A DNA stretch of 64,000 nt, taken from Byssochlamys sp. IMV 00236. Its lineage: Eukaryota > Ascomycota > Eurotiomycetes > Eurotiales > Thermoascaceae. Location of the stretch: the NCBI GenBank assembly GCA_001931875.2, contig MSJH02000614.1, forward strand, positions 124,001-188,000. Direction: 5' to 3'. Below are positions 1 to 12,900 of this stretch, in pieces. Both the position numbers and the translations under genes were made by a program. How positions within the stretch are numbered: position 1 is the first letter of the stretch; each line of letters opens with the position of its first letter. A model generated the notes under the pieces. That model was not told the origin of the DNA and searched no databases. It worked only from the letters and a program-made list of their open reading frames with translations.

Positions 1-529
1 CATCTTCGAAATGGCCCAAGGCGAGAAGATAACGGCAGCGACTGAAAAAGGATGCAGAATATTGGGGTAATCTGGAGAACAGAAGCAGCTGAAGAGAAAA
101 TAGTCGAAAGAGCCAGAGATGGACCTTGATATATCGAACTCTCTTTAAGGATGGGCGAAATGTATTGTATGTAGTATGTGTAGTCGTTGAATAGACGTCC
201 TAGACTACGATCAATGCACTGCCAGAGGCTCAGAATATGTAATACACTCTGTACATGTAAAAGAAGCCTTGGACTAAACCCCCTGCACTATCTAGGTCGT
301 TTTGAAATGAAGGATCCTAGATTCCCGTTAGCAAGAAGCGAGTACCCAATAAATCCAAAGACATACCTAGCTGGTGATGGATTCTTTGGGGGCGATTCTC
401 ACCAGCCAGCATCGAAGCCTCGCGCTTACTAAAAGGGAAAGGAATAACAATAGATATAAACTTGGCTCCCTCCGAGATGCTGTACGAATTGACCTGTTCA
501 GAAACCCTTGGGACAACCACACTGGCATT
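1..529. other. Region upstream of the cluster regulator; no gene recognised
   Basis: Several short frames cross this stretch on both strands, but none has a recognisable domain or a consistent splice structure. It probably holds the promoter and 5' leader of the regulator starting near 530, plus the edge of whatever lies to the left of the window. Confidence 0.5.
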
Positions 530-1898
530 ATGTTCGGAACTCTGCACTGGAGCCCTCATGGCAAAGAGGCAGAATTCATTGAGAGGCCACACGGATCCTC
601 GAACCTAGAAAGGAATCCAGCGTGCGATCGGTGCAGGGCCAGAAAGGTGATCATGAACTGGCCCACCTGTCAGAGACCTGAAACAGTTCAAACTGACAGA
701 TTGGGTTATACAAATGTAGGTGAAATGCAGGGATCTCGGTAACGAAGGTTGCACCCGATGCATACGCCTGGGGAAGACGTGCACATTCAGTACTGGCAAG
801 CATCGAGGCGATCACCGAATACAAAAGGCAAGCATCAACAAGCATACACCACACCAGCACTCGCCGGGCTGGCTGGACTCGTTTCCTCAGCCGTCAGCGT
901 CGTCGAGCTGCAAAGATACAGAACATGAGGAAGAAGAGCCTGAGCACAAAGACATGGGGAAACAGCCTCCTATGTCTTCCCTACCAGACCCCCAGGATGG
1001 CGATGGCGGTGGAAACGTAAATGTAAATGAAATGACCTTCGACCTGTCTTTTCTCGCCAACTTCGACCATGAGTCGAGCGATCGAGGCGGCGAGGACTCT
1101 TCCAGGTTTGCCCTTTTCTCTGCAATCTCACCCAGCACGCAACCCGATCCAGAGCCCAGCTCTATCACCAGCATGTTGGGGACACTACTCTCACCACCAC
1201 TCAGCTCAGAGGACGAGTCCCAATACTTCTCTCCTGTCGGCCACACTCACCCGCAAGACCCGTCTAACCTCTTCGACATCTGCATCCCCACGCCCGCATC
1301 TCTACACACATCCACATCCACGGCGTTTCCCTCTGGGCTGTCCGGCCAGCCATGTGATTGTCTCGCGGCCGTCGTCTTCGCCGTCGAGCAATTCGAGGCG
1401 AGCTGCCACGCCGGCCACCGCGCTGAGCTGGACTCCATCGTCTCATACCAGAAGGAAGCCATCAAGTGCTGCCGCGCGCAGCTCAAATGCAGCAGCTGCA
1501 TCGCCAGGAGAGAGACCCTCGTGCTGCTGGTCTTCATGCTCGAGAAAATCGTCGCGGCCTGTGGTCTGGTTGTCGGGCTGTACCGTCTGAAAGACGTACA
1601 ACCTCACCGACCTTCCTCGTCGTTGCGGGTCAACGGTGATGGGAGTCTAGATCTTGGCCTTGCTACGTCCAAGGCTGACTGGCGGGAACTCCTCCTGGGC
1701 GACTATGAAATTAGCTCACCCCTGGAATGGGAACATCTGGTCCGCGTGCTCATCCTTCTCCAACTAAGGGCAGTGATGGAGCTGTTGGCGGACGTGAAGA
1801 GCATGGAGAGCGAGGTGCTGGGAGAAACGCTGATGGCTAGCCTCACACAGGCGGAGATACGGCTCGGCGAACTTGAGAAATCCATATTCATTCTATAG
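530..1898 (+). CDS. AflR-type Zn2Cys6 transcription factor, probable cluster regulator
   Basis: Exons 530-646 and 720-1898 give 431 residues. The 73 bp intron splits the zinc cluster. Joining CDRCRARK to the exon that begins VKCRD gives six cysteines spaced 2-6-7-2-6, the canonical Zn2Cys6 pattern. This spacing is the main evidence for the splice. The middle of the protein (roughly residues 225-310) is rich in Cys, Ala and Leu and matches the AflR regulatory domain style, followed by helical sequence to the stop. AflR-type proteins are pathway-specific activators of fungal secondary metabolism and act in the nucleus. Its position beside the P450 and terpene synthase suggests it regulates this cluster. 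I found no clear TCG-N5-CGA site in the P450/synthase promoter. The start at 530 is the first Met that leaves a compact N-terminus; an upstream in-frame Met at 374 is possible. Confidence 0.85.
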
Positions 1899-2036
1899 AA
1901 CTGGGTGTACTTTCATGGTGACATGCTTATTTTCTCTTTCTTTTAGGGTTCTACTCCGTATTCCAATGTTTCAACAATATATCTAGACCAAGAAACCCCC
2001 CTCCCCCCACTCACAACACAAAAGTTCTGCAAAAAC

Positions 2037-3973
2037 TTAGTGGAATATAACCCGGACCCCCTTCGACTCCAGCTTCGGCAAAGGGACTATCAAGTCGTGG
2101 GCTGGGATGACGTCCGTCTCATCCGTCTCGTAGAGGTCGAACTCGGCACCACCGGGGCGGAAGAGCGCAGCGATGATGTGATTTACTTCGCAGTACGCAA
2201 GGCTATTCATTCAGATCAGTCACTTCTCATATGGCTAGAGGAAGTCGAGGACACGCTTACTTCATTCCCAGACAGTGCCGCGATCCCCTTGAAAATGGGA
2301 TAAAGTTGCGATCCATCTCTGTAGTCACGTTCCCCAGCCATCGCTCGGGGATGAACTCTTGCGGGCGTGGGAAAATGCGAGGATCGCGATGCGCGAAGTA
2401 TGCGGACATACCGACTGGGACGCCCGCAGGGATCACCCATTGCTTGAACTGGAGGGGCTGTCTTGGGGAGACTCGCGGACGGCGGTGCATCGTGCCGTAG
2501 CTCAGGCTATAAATACATGTCAGTCACCTTCTACAAAGAAAAAAGAAAGGAAATTGAAATTGAAATTGAAAAATGATGGGATTACATACCGAAGAGTCTC
2601 TTTGATCAACGCCTGCAGATATGGTACCTTCTCCAACTGGGCCCAGGTCGGTTTCGTCTGAGGGTAGTCCCTCATGACCGGCTTCAGCTCTTCCTGAAGA
2701 CGCTTCTTGATCGCTGGGTTAGACGCTATGTAGTAGACAAGAAAGGCCATCGTCCCTGCAGTGGTGATGGTTCCAGAACCGATCAGCACCTGGGCTTCCT
2801 TTGACAGCCGGTCGTCTGCGAGCTCAGAGGCTGGAAGGTCACTGTTGATGATATGCCGGAAGAGCGTGATGCGTCCACCACCCAGTGTTGGATTCTTGTA
2901 TCCTGACCCGGCCTTTTCACGCTTGGCGACCTGGAGATGGTCATCGCACATCTAAGGCAACCGTCAGCAAGGTAGATGAGATGGGAGGGAGTTGGGCTTA
3001 ATACCAGCTTGAACTTGTTGAAGGTCTGGCTCCGGGCATCCAGCCTCGCGAGAATTCTCTCTGGAATAAGACGAATGAGGCTGTTTCCCTTGATTAGCTT
3101 AAGATGGAGATGACCTGAATGCAGTGCTACTTACTGGATGAGCCACGGCAGACCCATGAACAGCGGCAATGACACGATCCCACTGTGAAACAGGTTAAAC
3201 CATGCTGGCGAGAACTCCGGATCGTCCACGAGATTGGGCGGGTCATCAATGCAAAGCCGGTTGATCACGTCGCCAGAGAAAGCTGTGAAGGCATGATCCA
3301 GCCTTACTACCTTGCCCGTTCCCCTGAAGCTCCCGAAGCGTTCAATAATCAGCTTCTCGCACAGCTCCGCCACCATAGGTTCGAGCCTCGTCACGCCTGC
3401 ACGGGAGAAATAAGGATCGAGTGGCTTTCTCCTCTTACGGTGGAGATCATGTTCGATTGTCGCGAGATGGGATCCCTCAAAGTCAACGACTCCGTCGACA
3501 AATCCTTTATATCTGTCCGTAGGACGAACAGAGCCGGAAACATAGAGCTCATCGTAGTATTCCGAGTCACGGATGGACAGCTCGTACGGGTTGATTCTTA
3601 TGATCGGCCCTACATCGTCTGCATTGAGCTATTGTTGCTGAAACAAGTTGAGAGCTACATTGCGCATACCATATTTGTCGTGCATCTTCTCAATCTCATA
3701 TATGTATTTCCCTTTCTTGATGACATCGTAATACAACTCGTACCAGCCTGTCACTGCAGCGAGTTTCGGACCTGGGAATTTCGCTAGAGGAGACAAGAAG
3801 AGGCGATAAAAGACGAGACCGAAAATATAGAGCGCGCCTAGGCCAATGACAGCGACAGCAGCGCGCTGTCCGGGCCCTTTGGGCAAGTAGGCCTCCATTA
3901 AAGGCAGACTGCTCATAAAAGCCTTCACCCGGGATAGATCCATCATCGGGAGGCTGCGAGTTTTTTCGAACAT
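2037..3973 (-). CDS. oblB: Cytochrome P450 monooxygenase, candidate OblB-type ophiobolin oxidase
   Basis: Six exons on the minus strand (3973-3670, 3618-3135, 3080-3005, 2951-2590, 2506-2261, 2202-2037) give 545 residues, normal for a fungal microsomal P450. One membrane anchor lies near residues 38-60, followed by the Pro-rich hinge KFPGPKL. The I-helix reads SGTITT (347-352), with Ile where an acid is usual. E406-TL-R409 is the K-helix ExxR, FIPERW follows, and [10 protein letters not shown] (480-489) carries the haem ligand Cys487. The last intron joins at MN-LAYCEV, restoring the usual sequence after the haem loop. The gene is transcribed divergently from the terpene synthase across 665 bp. 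In known ophiobolin clusters the neighbouring P450 oxidises ophiobolin F in several steps; this role is inferred from context and general similarity. A start at Met 3946 or 3943 is also possible. Confidence 0.9.
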
Positions 3974-4638
3974 GGTGAATTTTTTGGATAACAACAACGT
4001 ACCAGTTGCAAAGAGACAAGGGAAGTGTCTTTTCCTTAACATGATTTATAAGGGTTTCAAGAATCACCAAACTTTCTTGCCGGTATTGCCTTTCTGACTC
4101 AGTCGCAGTCTGAGGCAGACGTGGTGCGGTGATTCGCCCAATACGGCAATATCCCATCCTTAGATATAGCCACCCAGCTGCAAAGATGAGTGGCTTGCTG
4201 ACCAACGGCGGAATCTCCCCCATTTCATCAGCTGGCCTTCGCAGGTTACGTTTCTGGGGGCCTTTCTTGAGATTATGGGTTGTTAGCTAGCAGCCTTGTC
4301 TTACCCTTTGGGCGGGTTACCAGAAGAAGAATATCCCGTCCGAATACTCTCCCACGATAGCTGGCTCTATTTTTATCATTCGGAAACGTAGTAGTAGTAG
4401 AAGCAAATGAAGCATTTAAGAGAAGCTGATCGCTCCTAGAGGCGCCTTCCGAATCGCCTCGAAAACCAGACCATTGACGCGGAGACATTCCCTATGTTGA
4501 AAGCAATTTCTCCAATTGTAGACGTCATCATTATCCATCTGCTGTTGCTGAGCCTGTACGTGTTCTTGTATTATAATATATACCGTTTCTACGACCCAGT
4601 GGCCGCTATCGGAGCAGACTTGGCCATCGGCATATAAC
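3974..4638. promoter_or_regulatory. Divergent promoter between P450 and terpene synthase
   Basis: This 665 bp spacer separates two head-to-head cluster genes, an arrangement that allows joint control. A TATA-rich stretch lies at about 4570-4583, roughly 60 bp before the synthase start. I searched by eye for TCG-N5-CGA and paired CGG triplets and saw no convincing regulator site. Confidence 0.55.
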
Positions 4639-7111
4639 ATGGCCTTCAAGTATTCGACACTCATCGACTCTTCCTTGTACGACAAGGAAGGTCTCTGCCC
4701 GGGAATCGATCTCAGAAAGCATGTTGCCGGCGACCTTGAAGAAGTTGGCGCATTCAGGGCCCAGGAAGATTGGCGCCGTTTCGTTGGACCCTTGGAGAAG
4801 CCGTATGCCGGCCTCTTGGGTCCCGACTTCAGCTTCGTCACCGCTGCGGTGCCAGAGTGTCTCCCAGAGAGAATAGAGATCGTCTCTTACGCGCTGGAGT
4901 TCGGTTTCATTCATGACGGTATGTGCTAATTGTCCATGAGGCCTGTGCCGGATATCCTTGCATGCAGGCTAATTATTGCAGACGTTATCGACAAAGAGAT
5001 CCACGATGCCTCTTTGGACGAGATAGAGAATGCCTTGGAACAGGGCGGTCAGAGCGGCCAGATCGAAGAGAAAGGCGCCTCTGGAAAGAAGAAGATATTA
5101 GCTCAGATTCTCCGCGAAATGATGGTAATTGACACTGAGCGAGCAATGACTGTCGCCAAGAGCTGGGCTGCTGGAGTTGGGCATTCAAGTAGAAGGCAGG
5201 AAGACGCACAATTCAACACTCTTGAGGAGTACCTCCCGTACAGGGCCTTTGACGTGGGATATATGTGAGTCTCTCATGCACCTATCCTAGATCATGCCTG
5301 TCCACTGGGACTGACTTCTCTTCCTATCAAGGCTCTGGCATGGCCTTGTCTTATTTGGTTGCGCTATTACCATCCCAGATGAAGAGGCCGAGGAGGCGAC
5401 GAGGCTGATCACACCTGCTTTGTTCACTGCCTCCCTCACCAACGACCTATTCTCTTTCGAGAAGGAACGCGGAGACGTCAACGTTCAAAATGCCGTCTTG
5501 GTGGTCATGAGGGAGCACGGCTGTAGTGAAGAGGAAGCCAGGGAGGTCTGTAAGGAGCGTATCCGCATCGAATGTGCCAAATATGTCCGTAACGTCAAGG
5601 AAATCCAGACGCGGATGGACGTTAGTGATGAGCTCAAGAGATACATTGACACCATGCAGTATACCCTTTCCGCCAACGCGGCTTGGAGTACTAATTGTCC
5701 AAGATACAATGGACCAACCAAGTTCAACGAGTTGCAGTTGCTGAGAGCCAAGCATGGCCTGGAAAAATACCCGGCAAGATGGCCGCCGAAGGACGCAACC
5801 AACGGCCATTCCATCAAGGCCGAACGCAAGGAGCCCGTCGTCAACGGTAATGGTCATTATGAGCCAACCAAGACGAACGGCCTCAAGAGAAAGAGGGACA
5901 GCAACAACAACAATACGGGTGACGACACAAGAGCGAATGGTACCAATGGTGTGAACGGTGTCAATGATTTCAAGAAACCGGCACTTGGCTCGCGGGATTC
6001 ATTCGTTCTTGCTGATGTAGTGGCTCTGGCACTTGATCAGAATTTACTAAAGTTGAGCGATAATGTGAGTTTGAAATCCACCTCCGAATACCAGACGTAT
6101 CGTTGGGCCTTCTAAACTGATATTGACCGTCAGGTCGTTCTCGAACCATATCGATACCTTACCTCTCTCCCTTCGAAGGGATTCCGTGACCAGGCCATAG
6201 ACTCCCTAAACACATGGCTCAAGGTGCCTTCAGCGTCGGCCAGGACGATCAAGAGCATTATCAAGATGCTACATAGTGCATCCCTCATGTTAGTCTTTGT
6301 CTGCTTATATTCGGTCCCGTCGATCAACCCGCTAACGTTGCCCAGGCTCGACGACATTGAAGACGGCTCACCGCTTCGCCGTGGCAAGCCCTCTACCCAT
6401 AGTATCTATGGCACCGCCCAGACAATTAACAGCGCGACATACCAGTATACCGAAGCGACAGGTCTGGCAGCCGAGCTCAGCAACCCGGCATGCCTTCGCA
6501 TCTTCGTCGAAGAGGTGCAACAGCTCTACGTGGGACAGAGCTATGACCTCTACTGGACGCATAACATACTCTGCCCGTCCATGTCGGAGTACCTGAAAAT
6601 GGTCGATATGAAGACAGGCAGTCTCTTTCGCCTGTTGACACGTTTGATGGTCGCCGAAAGCCCCGTCAGCAAGACCATGTCGGTGTCGGACGATGCTCTG
6701 AACCAGCTGAGCTGTCTCATCGGGCGTTTCTTCCAGATCCGCGACGACTACCAGAACCTCGCGTCGGCTGACTACGCTAAACAGAAGGGCTTCGCTGAAG
6801 ACCTCGATGAAGGGAAATTCTCGTTCACACTCATCTACTCCCTCCAGGCCGTGGAGTCAGAGCCCAGGTTTGCGGGTGATGCGATGCAGTTGCGCGCATT
6901 CCTTATGAAGAGGAGACTTGACGGTAAGCTCAGCAATGAGGCTAAGCGAGAGGTGTTGGCGATTATGAAGAAGACAAAAAGTCTGGAGTACACACTCAGC
7001 GTCCTCAGGGAGTTACATGACGAATTGCAAAAGGAAGTCGGCAGGTTAGAAGACAAGTTTGGTGAAGAGAACTTCTTATTGAGGGTGATGTTGGAGATGC
7101 TCAAGGTGTAG
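4639..7111 (+). CDS. oblA: Bifunctional sesterterpene synthase (prenyltransferase/terpene cyclase), ophiobolin F synthase type
   Basis: Exons 4639-4918, 4982-5264, 5332-6064, 6134-6288 and 6346-7111 give 738 residues, the usual size of these fungal chimeras. The N-terminal class I cyclase domain has DDVID (93-97, with an intron inside Asp94) and the NSE metal site NDLFSFEKE (225-233). A low-complexity linker rich in Asn, Gly and Lys (about 375-430) leads to the prenyltransferase domain, with DDIED (486-490), RRGKP and DDYQN (617-621). Such enzymes condense IPP and DMAPP-derived units to GFPP and then cyclise it. The N-terminus (MAFKYSTLIDSSLYD) and both domains agree closely with my memory of Aspergillus ophiobolin F synthase, so the product is probably ophiobolin F or a near relative, the scaffold of phytotoxic ophiobolins. 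No frameshift or missing catalytic residue is visible. Confidence 0.95.
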
Positions 7112-7737
7112 GACTGTCCTGGTACTAGTTAAGGAGTAGAAGGGTAGATCAATGATGTCACTAATACAATATCATTCTATTATTCTTGTCAGCAGAGAGT
7201 ATCCTCGAACATCCCTGGTCGATACGTCTGGATATTGGAGTTGACCTGGAGTTGTACAGAGTCTGGCCAGATCAGCAGGCCGTGGCATGCAACTAAACCG
7301 ATGCTGTGTTGCTGTCTTGTTTCGTTCTTCACCACTAACTCTTCGCATCTCGAGCAATAAGGGCGTTGGGTAGGTGAATCGTGGAAAGCCCTTGGAGCCG
7401 TTTGTCTTCCCAATCACTCCGTGAATCTATAGAAATATTTCCGGCGAAAAGACCAATAGAAGACTCATCTACGTTACTATCAATGAGGCCGAAGAATTTA
7501 GGTCTTGAATCTGACAATGTGCTACGACTCTATTCGTTCTCTCCAAGAGACCTAAAAATCAAATCCAATGCTAACTTGCTGGGGTAGCTCAGATATAGTC
7601 AATAGGAATGTCAATTGAATTTTCTAAAAGGATACAAAATTCCCTAACTCTAGCTACTTCCAAGACAGAAGCCCCATCACCAGCATCCTGAACGCAGAGT
7701 AGTAATTTAACTCCTCCTTAATCCAGGGAGGATTCGT
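7112..7737. other. Convergent 3' region between synthase and FAD oxidoreductase
   Basis: The two flanking genes point toward each other, so this stretch should hold both 3' UTRs and polyadenylation sites. Short frames here have no recognisable domain. Confidence 0.6.
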
Positions 7738-9192
7738 TCACAGACTCGCAAGCAACTGTGGCAGCACTATCTCCTCCGAGTATTTCCAGAGTAAACTACT
7801 ATCCTCCGCCATGAACGCTGCGCCGGTCCAGTACGTATTTCTCTGACCCTGCAAAGCATACAACTTCTTATAAAACCCATCCTTGATATCCTCAGCCGTC
7901 ACTTGAAGTGAATACGGTGCATGGGATCGAAAATCGACCCATTCCGGCTCCCCTTGGCTGGCAAACTTGTCCGGATTCTGCTTCTGAAGTGACTTGACGG
8001 TTCGGATGATGTCCGCCTTGATGGTCTGATCAGCCAGGGGAAAGGATTTGCGACTTTGCGGCGTGGCGTAGGTGACCATCTGATATGAGTCGAGTCCGGC
8101 CGGGGCGAAGCTATACGCTCCTGGGAGATACGGAAAATTGTACTCTGTATTCGGGCCTGCGTTTGAGATGCTCGCGTTATTCGGGAATCCCGTGTTCTTT
8201 ATGATGCCGACGTAGTAGCCCGCGTCAATGTATTTTCCAAAGAGACTCTTCTCGTTGTAGTTGAGGTCTAGCGGGGCCACGATGTCCAGCTTTGGTGGAA
8301 TGGCGATGAGGAGCTTCTTTGCGAGAATCAGCTTGTTGCCTTTCGGAGTGCTAACAATGAGTTTGATCCCTTCGCCGTCTTCGCCTCGATCCGCGTATGC
8401 GACCTCGGACTCGAGGAGAAGACTCGAAGACGAAGACAACTCTGCTTGGGCTTTGGAGTACAGTTCGCTTGCGTTCCTGTGGGCCGTCATCAGGAAGCCA
8501 TTCGTAAAAGACTGCACGAATTGCAGACTCCAGTATCGGAATTGTTCGAGCGTCGGGATATCCAGGATATTTCCAACGCCCGGATTATAGTTGTACATCG
8601 AGGGAACCGCTGCTTGGATCCCATACTTCTTTACGAAGTCCCCAAAGGGCATATACAGCTCTTCGGGAACGGGGTCTGGGAGGAATATCCCATCGTCCAG
8701 CTTGGGGTATTTGGAGATCTGCGCTGAATAGGTCGCGAAGGCTGCAGATATCTCCGCTTCCGATGGAGTAAACGATAGATTGACTTGTTTCCCGGTGCGA
8801 AAATCATAGTTGAGCAACGAGTGAAAGAACCCGGAAGAATTGTCGAGCGGCAGGTCGAATCGTTTGAAGTAGTCCTGTACAACGGGAATATCGTGGAAGA
8901 TCATGACTCCCTCATCAATAGGAGTTCCGGTCGCGGGATCAATATATGTCTCGGTATGGCCACCTATTCTGTCTTTCTTTTCAATAACGATGACTGATTT
9001 GCCTTTGTCCTTGAGGCTTATGGCAGAGTAGGTGCCTGCAGAGCCGCCACCGATGATAGCCACATCTCGTGTGATGATGTCTTGGGGTTGGAATTTCCCC
9101 TGATCAAACGCTGAAGATGAATTCGAAGCAGCAACGACAGTCGGCGCCAGGAGACAGGCAGAAAGCGCCACAAAGGAGGATATGCGATACAT
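7738..9192 (-). CDS. Secreted or luminal FAD-dependent oxidoreductase, candidate OblC
   Basis: A single-exon gene of 484 residues. The start at 9192 was chosen because it opens a clear signal peptide ([17 protein letters not shown], cleaved near residue 22). The frame is open further upstream, but that part looks non-coding. The Rossmann FAD site [12 protein letters not shown] (about 46-57) is followed by [12 protein letters not shown] (about 69-80), the pattern of amine-oxidase-like flavoproteins that includes fungal cyclopiazonate dehydrogenase relatives. It probably carries out a late oxidation on the terpenoid. A flavoprotein of this type is known in ophiobolin clusters, where it is named OblC if I recall correctly. 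It lies between the synthase and the transporter, on the transporter's strand. The substrate is not shown by the sequence. Confidence 0.88.
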   Translation of the reverse strand: MYRISSFVALSACLLAPTVVAASNSSSAFDQGKFQPQDIITRDVAIIGGGSAGTYSAISLKDKGKSVIVIEKKDRIGGHTETYIDPATGTPIDEGVMIFHDIPVVQDYFKRFDLPLDNSSGFFHSLLNYDFRTGKQVNLSFTPSEAEISAAFATYSAQISKYPKLDDGIFLPDPVPEELYMPFGDFVKKYGIQAAVPSMYNYNPGVGNILDIPTLEQFRYWSLQFVQSFTNGFLMTAHRNASELYSKAQAELSSSSSLLLESEVAYADRGEDGEGIKLIVSTPKGNKLILAKKLLIAIPPKLDIVAPLDLNYNEKSLFGKYIDAGYYVGIIKNTGFPNNASISNAGPNTEYNFPYLPGAYSFAPAGLDSYQMVTYATPQSRKSFPLADQTIKADIIRTVKSLQKQNPDKFASQGEPEWVDFRSHAPYSLQVTAEDIKDGFYKKLYALQGQRNTYWTGAAFMAEDSSLLWKYSEEIVLPQLLASL

Positions 9193-9963
9193 CTCTAAAT
9201 CCGTTCGATCAAGAGGGCGAAGACGATGACGAGGCTGAAGGTGAGTCGATGTTGTATACTCTCTCAGGTGAGATCCATTGCATTTTAACTGATAGTCCAA
9301 GACCCTGCTAGATGAGAAGAGAACAGGCCGTATTCTGTCATCTTCTGTCACTCAGAAGCTCTGACAGTGGCCCTGAGCTCTCACGGGGAGTCGCCGGATT
9401 GGGCGACTTACCGATTCCTGAAGGAGCGTATTCTGTTCCATCGCATAGGTCTAGTGCGTTGAAGCCTTCCTGCACTTCTCGGCAAGTCCGCAATCCTCAT
9501 CCCCACCCTCTTCTCCAGCAATGTCCCAATTTGCTCAACATCAGCCGCAGGATCGCTGTCGGCGGGTTCCTGATCAGCAGCAACCGGCCCCTTATCCACC
9601 CTCTCCTTGCTCCTAGGGCTGACAGGGCTGAGTTCCTACGCTACGATCTCTCGTAAGCTTCGCAGCTAACTAAGTTACGGTAGTAGGTCCAGATTTGGTT
9701 TACTCAGTAACGCTTGAGACAAATCTATACTAAACAAAGCTATACCAGAATAAGAAGAGGCCGGTCGAGTAAGTAACTGAGGAGGGATTGTTATTTGAAA
9801 GAATTAGTTAAAACCGACTTGAGCTAGCTAGTTATGCTCAAGCCACGAAATGTTAACGAAAATGAGAAACTAAGAGGGGCTCTAAATCTTATATAAAGAA
9901 ATCCTGCGGCTACCAATCACGAACCCAATTCGAGGCAAATGTATGATAATATCAGTTGCGATC
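9193..9963. other. Promoter of the FAD oxidoreductase and 3' region of the ABC transporter, with a coding relic
   Basis: This spacer separates two minus-strand genes. Its right part is AT-rich. The left part (about 9408-9599) contains a minus-strand frame with coding character, listed separately. Confidence 0.5.
9408..9599 (-). pseudogene. Possible relic of an unidentified coding sequence
   Basis: The minus-strand frame reads as a soluble, charged protein segment (for example ADVEQIGTLLEKRVGMRIAD) with none of the low complexity of the surrounding DNA. It has no plausible start, no continuing exon and no family I recognise. It may be a remnant of a gene lost from the cluster, or chance. Confidence 0.22.
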
Positions 9964-12900
9964 TCAGACGTTGTTCTTGGGAGCCTTAACCTTCGGGACA
10001 CGCACCCACCAGTACAGCAAACACGCCGCAAATATATTGAAGACGATGTAGACCCACATAATGCCAAAGTTTCGCCATACGTCTGAGTAATGGGATGAGA
10101 CGGAAGTAAGGTACACATTCGTGTCGCTAATGGGGCAGTAGCTGCAGTCTGAGGTCGCGCTACCATCTTGAATATAGCCGCCCATCGTAGATTGATATGC
10201 TTTCATGTAGTCGCTGCAGGTACCATTGAGCGGGTCAAAGTGCAAGTATTCATTTGCCGCGCATGAGACTTTTGTGTTGGAGATGCCGACAGAGAGCATA
10301 CCGCTGACAAGGTACGTGAATGGCGAAGCCCTGTACATGAAGATCCAGAACCCGGGAAACTGCTTAGGTGTGGCCAGGACTCCGCAGAACAGCAGACAAA
10401 GTATGAAGAGCAAATTACCCGTATTACCAGCATTCTCGGCACTCTCAAAAGCTGCGATCATAAAGTGTGCAAAAGTGGATGAGAAGAGGAGGAAGGTCCA
10501 GATGAAAAGCCACATTTGCGCACCACGGAGCGCGACAGCGTCAGTAGGCTCAGCATTGCGGTATAAACCCACTGGGTAGTACCAGCACAGGAACATCAGG
10601 ACCGACATAAGCGAGTTCCAAGGCAGTTCAACAATGATATTAGATATGATGAAAGCTTTCCAAGAGTAAGCTTTGGATGGACGTTCGCGGGCCTCATACA
10701 AATCGCGCTGAGCAACAAAATGTGGCATAATTTGCTGGATGAGCTGACCAAATAGAGTCAACAACATAAAGATAGCAAACATTTGGTTCTGAAGCCCCTG
10801 AATCGTGTTGGGCGTACGAAACAGAGAGAAGCCAACGAAGAGAGCTGAGCTAACACACAGTAAGGTCTTGGAATATATATATGTGGGAGAGCGCCAGATT
10901 TGCTGGAACACTCGGAGCTGGACTTCGCGGAGCTGTTCATGGAAGGGAGCGGCGAATTCGCGGTAGCTGGCCTTGTCCTCGTGGTTCTGGTCCAAGTTGG
11001 TGCGGGCAAGTTGAGAGCGTTCATGCTTCAGTTCGGCGAGATGCTCTTGGACACGAGCATACTCGGGGGATTTGCGCCATGTGTCAAACCAGTCGATGTC
11101 AGTATGGGATCCGGGAGCGGCACCAATGACATCGAGCATCCATTCGGCAGGATTAGCATCAGGAGGGCACGGGGCACCGCCATTTCGGACAAAGTAGTCA
11201 ATAAGGATGTGTGAATTTTCACCGACTTCACCAAAGTACACAGTGCGGCCTCCAGCCTGAAGGAAGAGCAGACGGTCGAAGCGCTGGAACAGCATTGCAG
11301 AAGGTTGATGGATAGTGCACAAAATGGCCTGTCCATTCTTCTTCAATTTATCGAGAAGATCAAGGATAGCCCATGATGTCTGAGAATCAAGTCCAGAGGT
11401 AGGTTCATCTAAAAAGAGAAGTAGAGCTGGCCTGGCAGCAAGCTCCACACCGATAGTGAGACGTTTGCGTTGCTCAACATTAAGGCCTTCCCCAGGTACC
11501 CCAATGATGGCATCAGCATATTCAGTCATGTCTAGGAGTTTAATAACTTCGGTGACATAGTCAATCTTCTCTTGCCGAGGAATATGAGCGGGCTGACGTA
11601 AAAGAGCAGAGAAGGTTAGGGCCTCGCGAACGGTAGAAGTATTTAAATGCAAATCTTGTTGTTGAGCGTAGCCGGTCTTGCGCTGGAAGGACGCATCCCG
11701 AGGCTTGCCATCAACAAGTATATCTCCCGTGATAATACCCATAGTGGTACGAGTGGCCAGGACATCTAATAGCGTGGTTTTTCCAGCACCAGAGACGCCC
11801 ATAAGCGCGGTTAAGGTACCCGGTTTCACCCATCCATCAACACGATCAAGAATTCTGCGATTCTCCTTTCCAATCTTGATATCATAGCAAACGTCTTTCC
11901 ACTGGACAATAGCAGTCTGGCGTTCGATGATGGCAAGGCTATCTGATCGGATCTTCTTCTCCACGGCAATGCTGCGGTCACTACCGCCTTCGACATCCTT
12001 CTTTGACTTGTCCTTCTTCAGGGCTTCATGTCCGCGACGGAAGACTAGAATCTCGCCCTTCGATTTCTTTTCGGTGACTATCTCGGTAGCGGCCAGATAA
12101 ACCAACATGAGGATGAACATAAAGGCAAATATAATGCCGATGTTCCTCCACTTGTGCGAGGCGTGATAGTCATAAGATGACTCAATGTAGTTGTCGCCAT
12201 TAACATAGGGCTGTCCCGGTACAGCTCCGACCGTGGAGCAAACATGGTTGCTCGAGCTGAGACCAGCGTAGCCAGGGCCTGACGGGACGTAGTTGAGGCA
12301 TTTGAACTCGCGGTTATGGAACTCATTGATCATCAGAGACTCAAAGCCGTAGCTGATAGGGTTGATACGGGAGATCCAACGGGCCCATCCTAACATGTAC
12401 TGTCTTGGTATTGCAAAACCAGTGTACATGCTCAGAGACAGGATCAGAATCGCAGCAAATGGCAAGGCTTGAACAAGAGTTCTTGTCAGCGATGCAATGG
12501 ACCGGAAGAACATGGACATGGTTAGAGTCAGAATGAAGGAAGTGAACAGGAAGAAGAAGAAAGCCCCAGGTTCTCGCCTTAGATTTGTCATAAAGTAGAG
12601 AATTAGGTTGTAAATGATGGCATTAAGGACTTTGTAGGGCAAATCCATCAGCATTGATGCGAATGCTTCAGCAGATGGGTGGTAGAGGGCATATCGAGAG
12701 TGTTTCTCCACGATCCCTCGTTGAGCATAAAGCGTGAGCATTTCAAGACCACAACCGAAAGCATTCATGAGAACAGAAAAAAATAGGAGAGCACTGCGCT
12801 GAAAGAAGCTGTTGGTGTCAGGCTGAAGGTTGTAAAATATACTGGCGATGACGAGGGCCATGATCGAATTTCCGATTAGAGAAGAGATTGTGACACTGGG

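Noticed and set aside
3974..4638. AflR-type binding sites (TCG-N5-CGA) in the P450/synthase promoter
   Set aside because: Several TCG triplets occur, but none is followed at the right spacing by CGA or GCG in a convincing palindrome.
9193..9351. Upstream extension of the FAD oxidoreductase frame
   Set aside because: It would bury the clear signal peptide that starts at 9192, and the added residues look non-coding.
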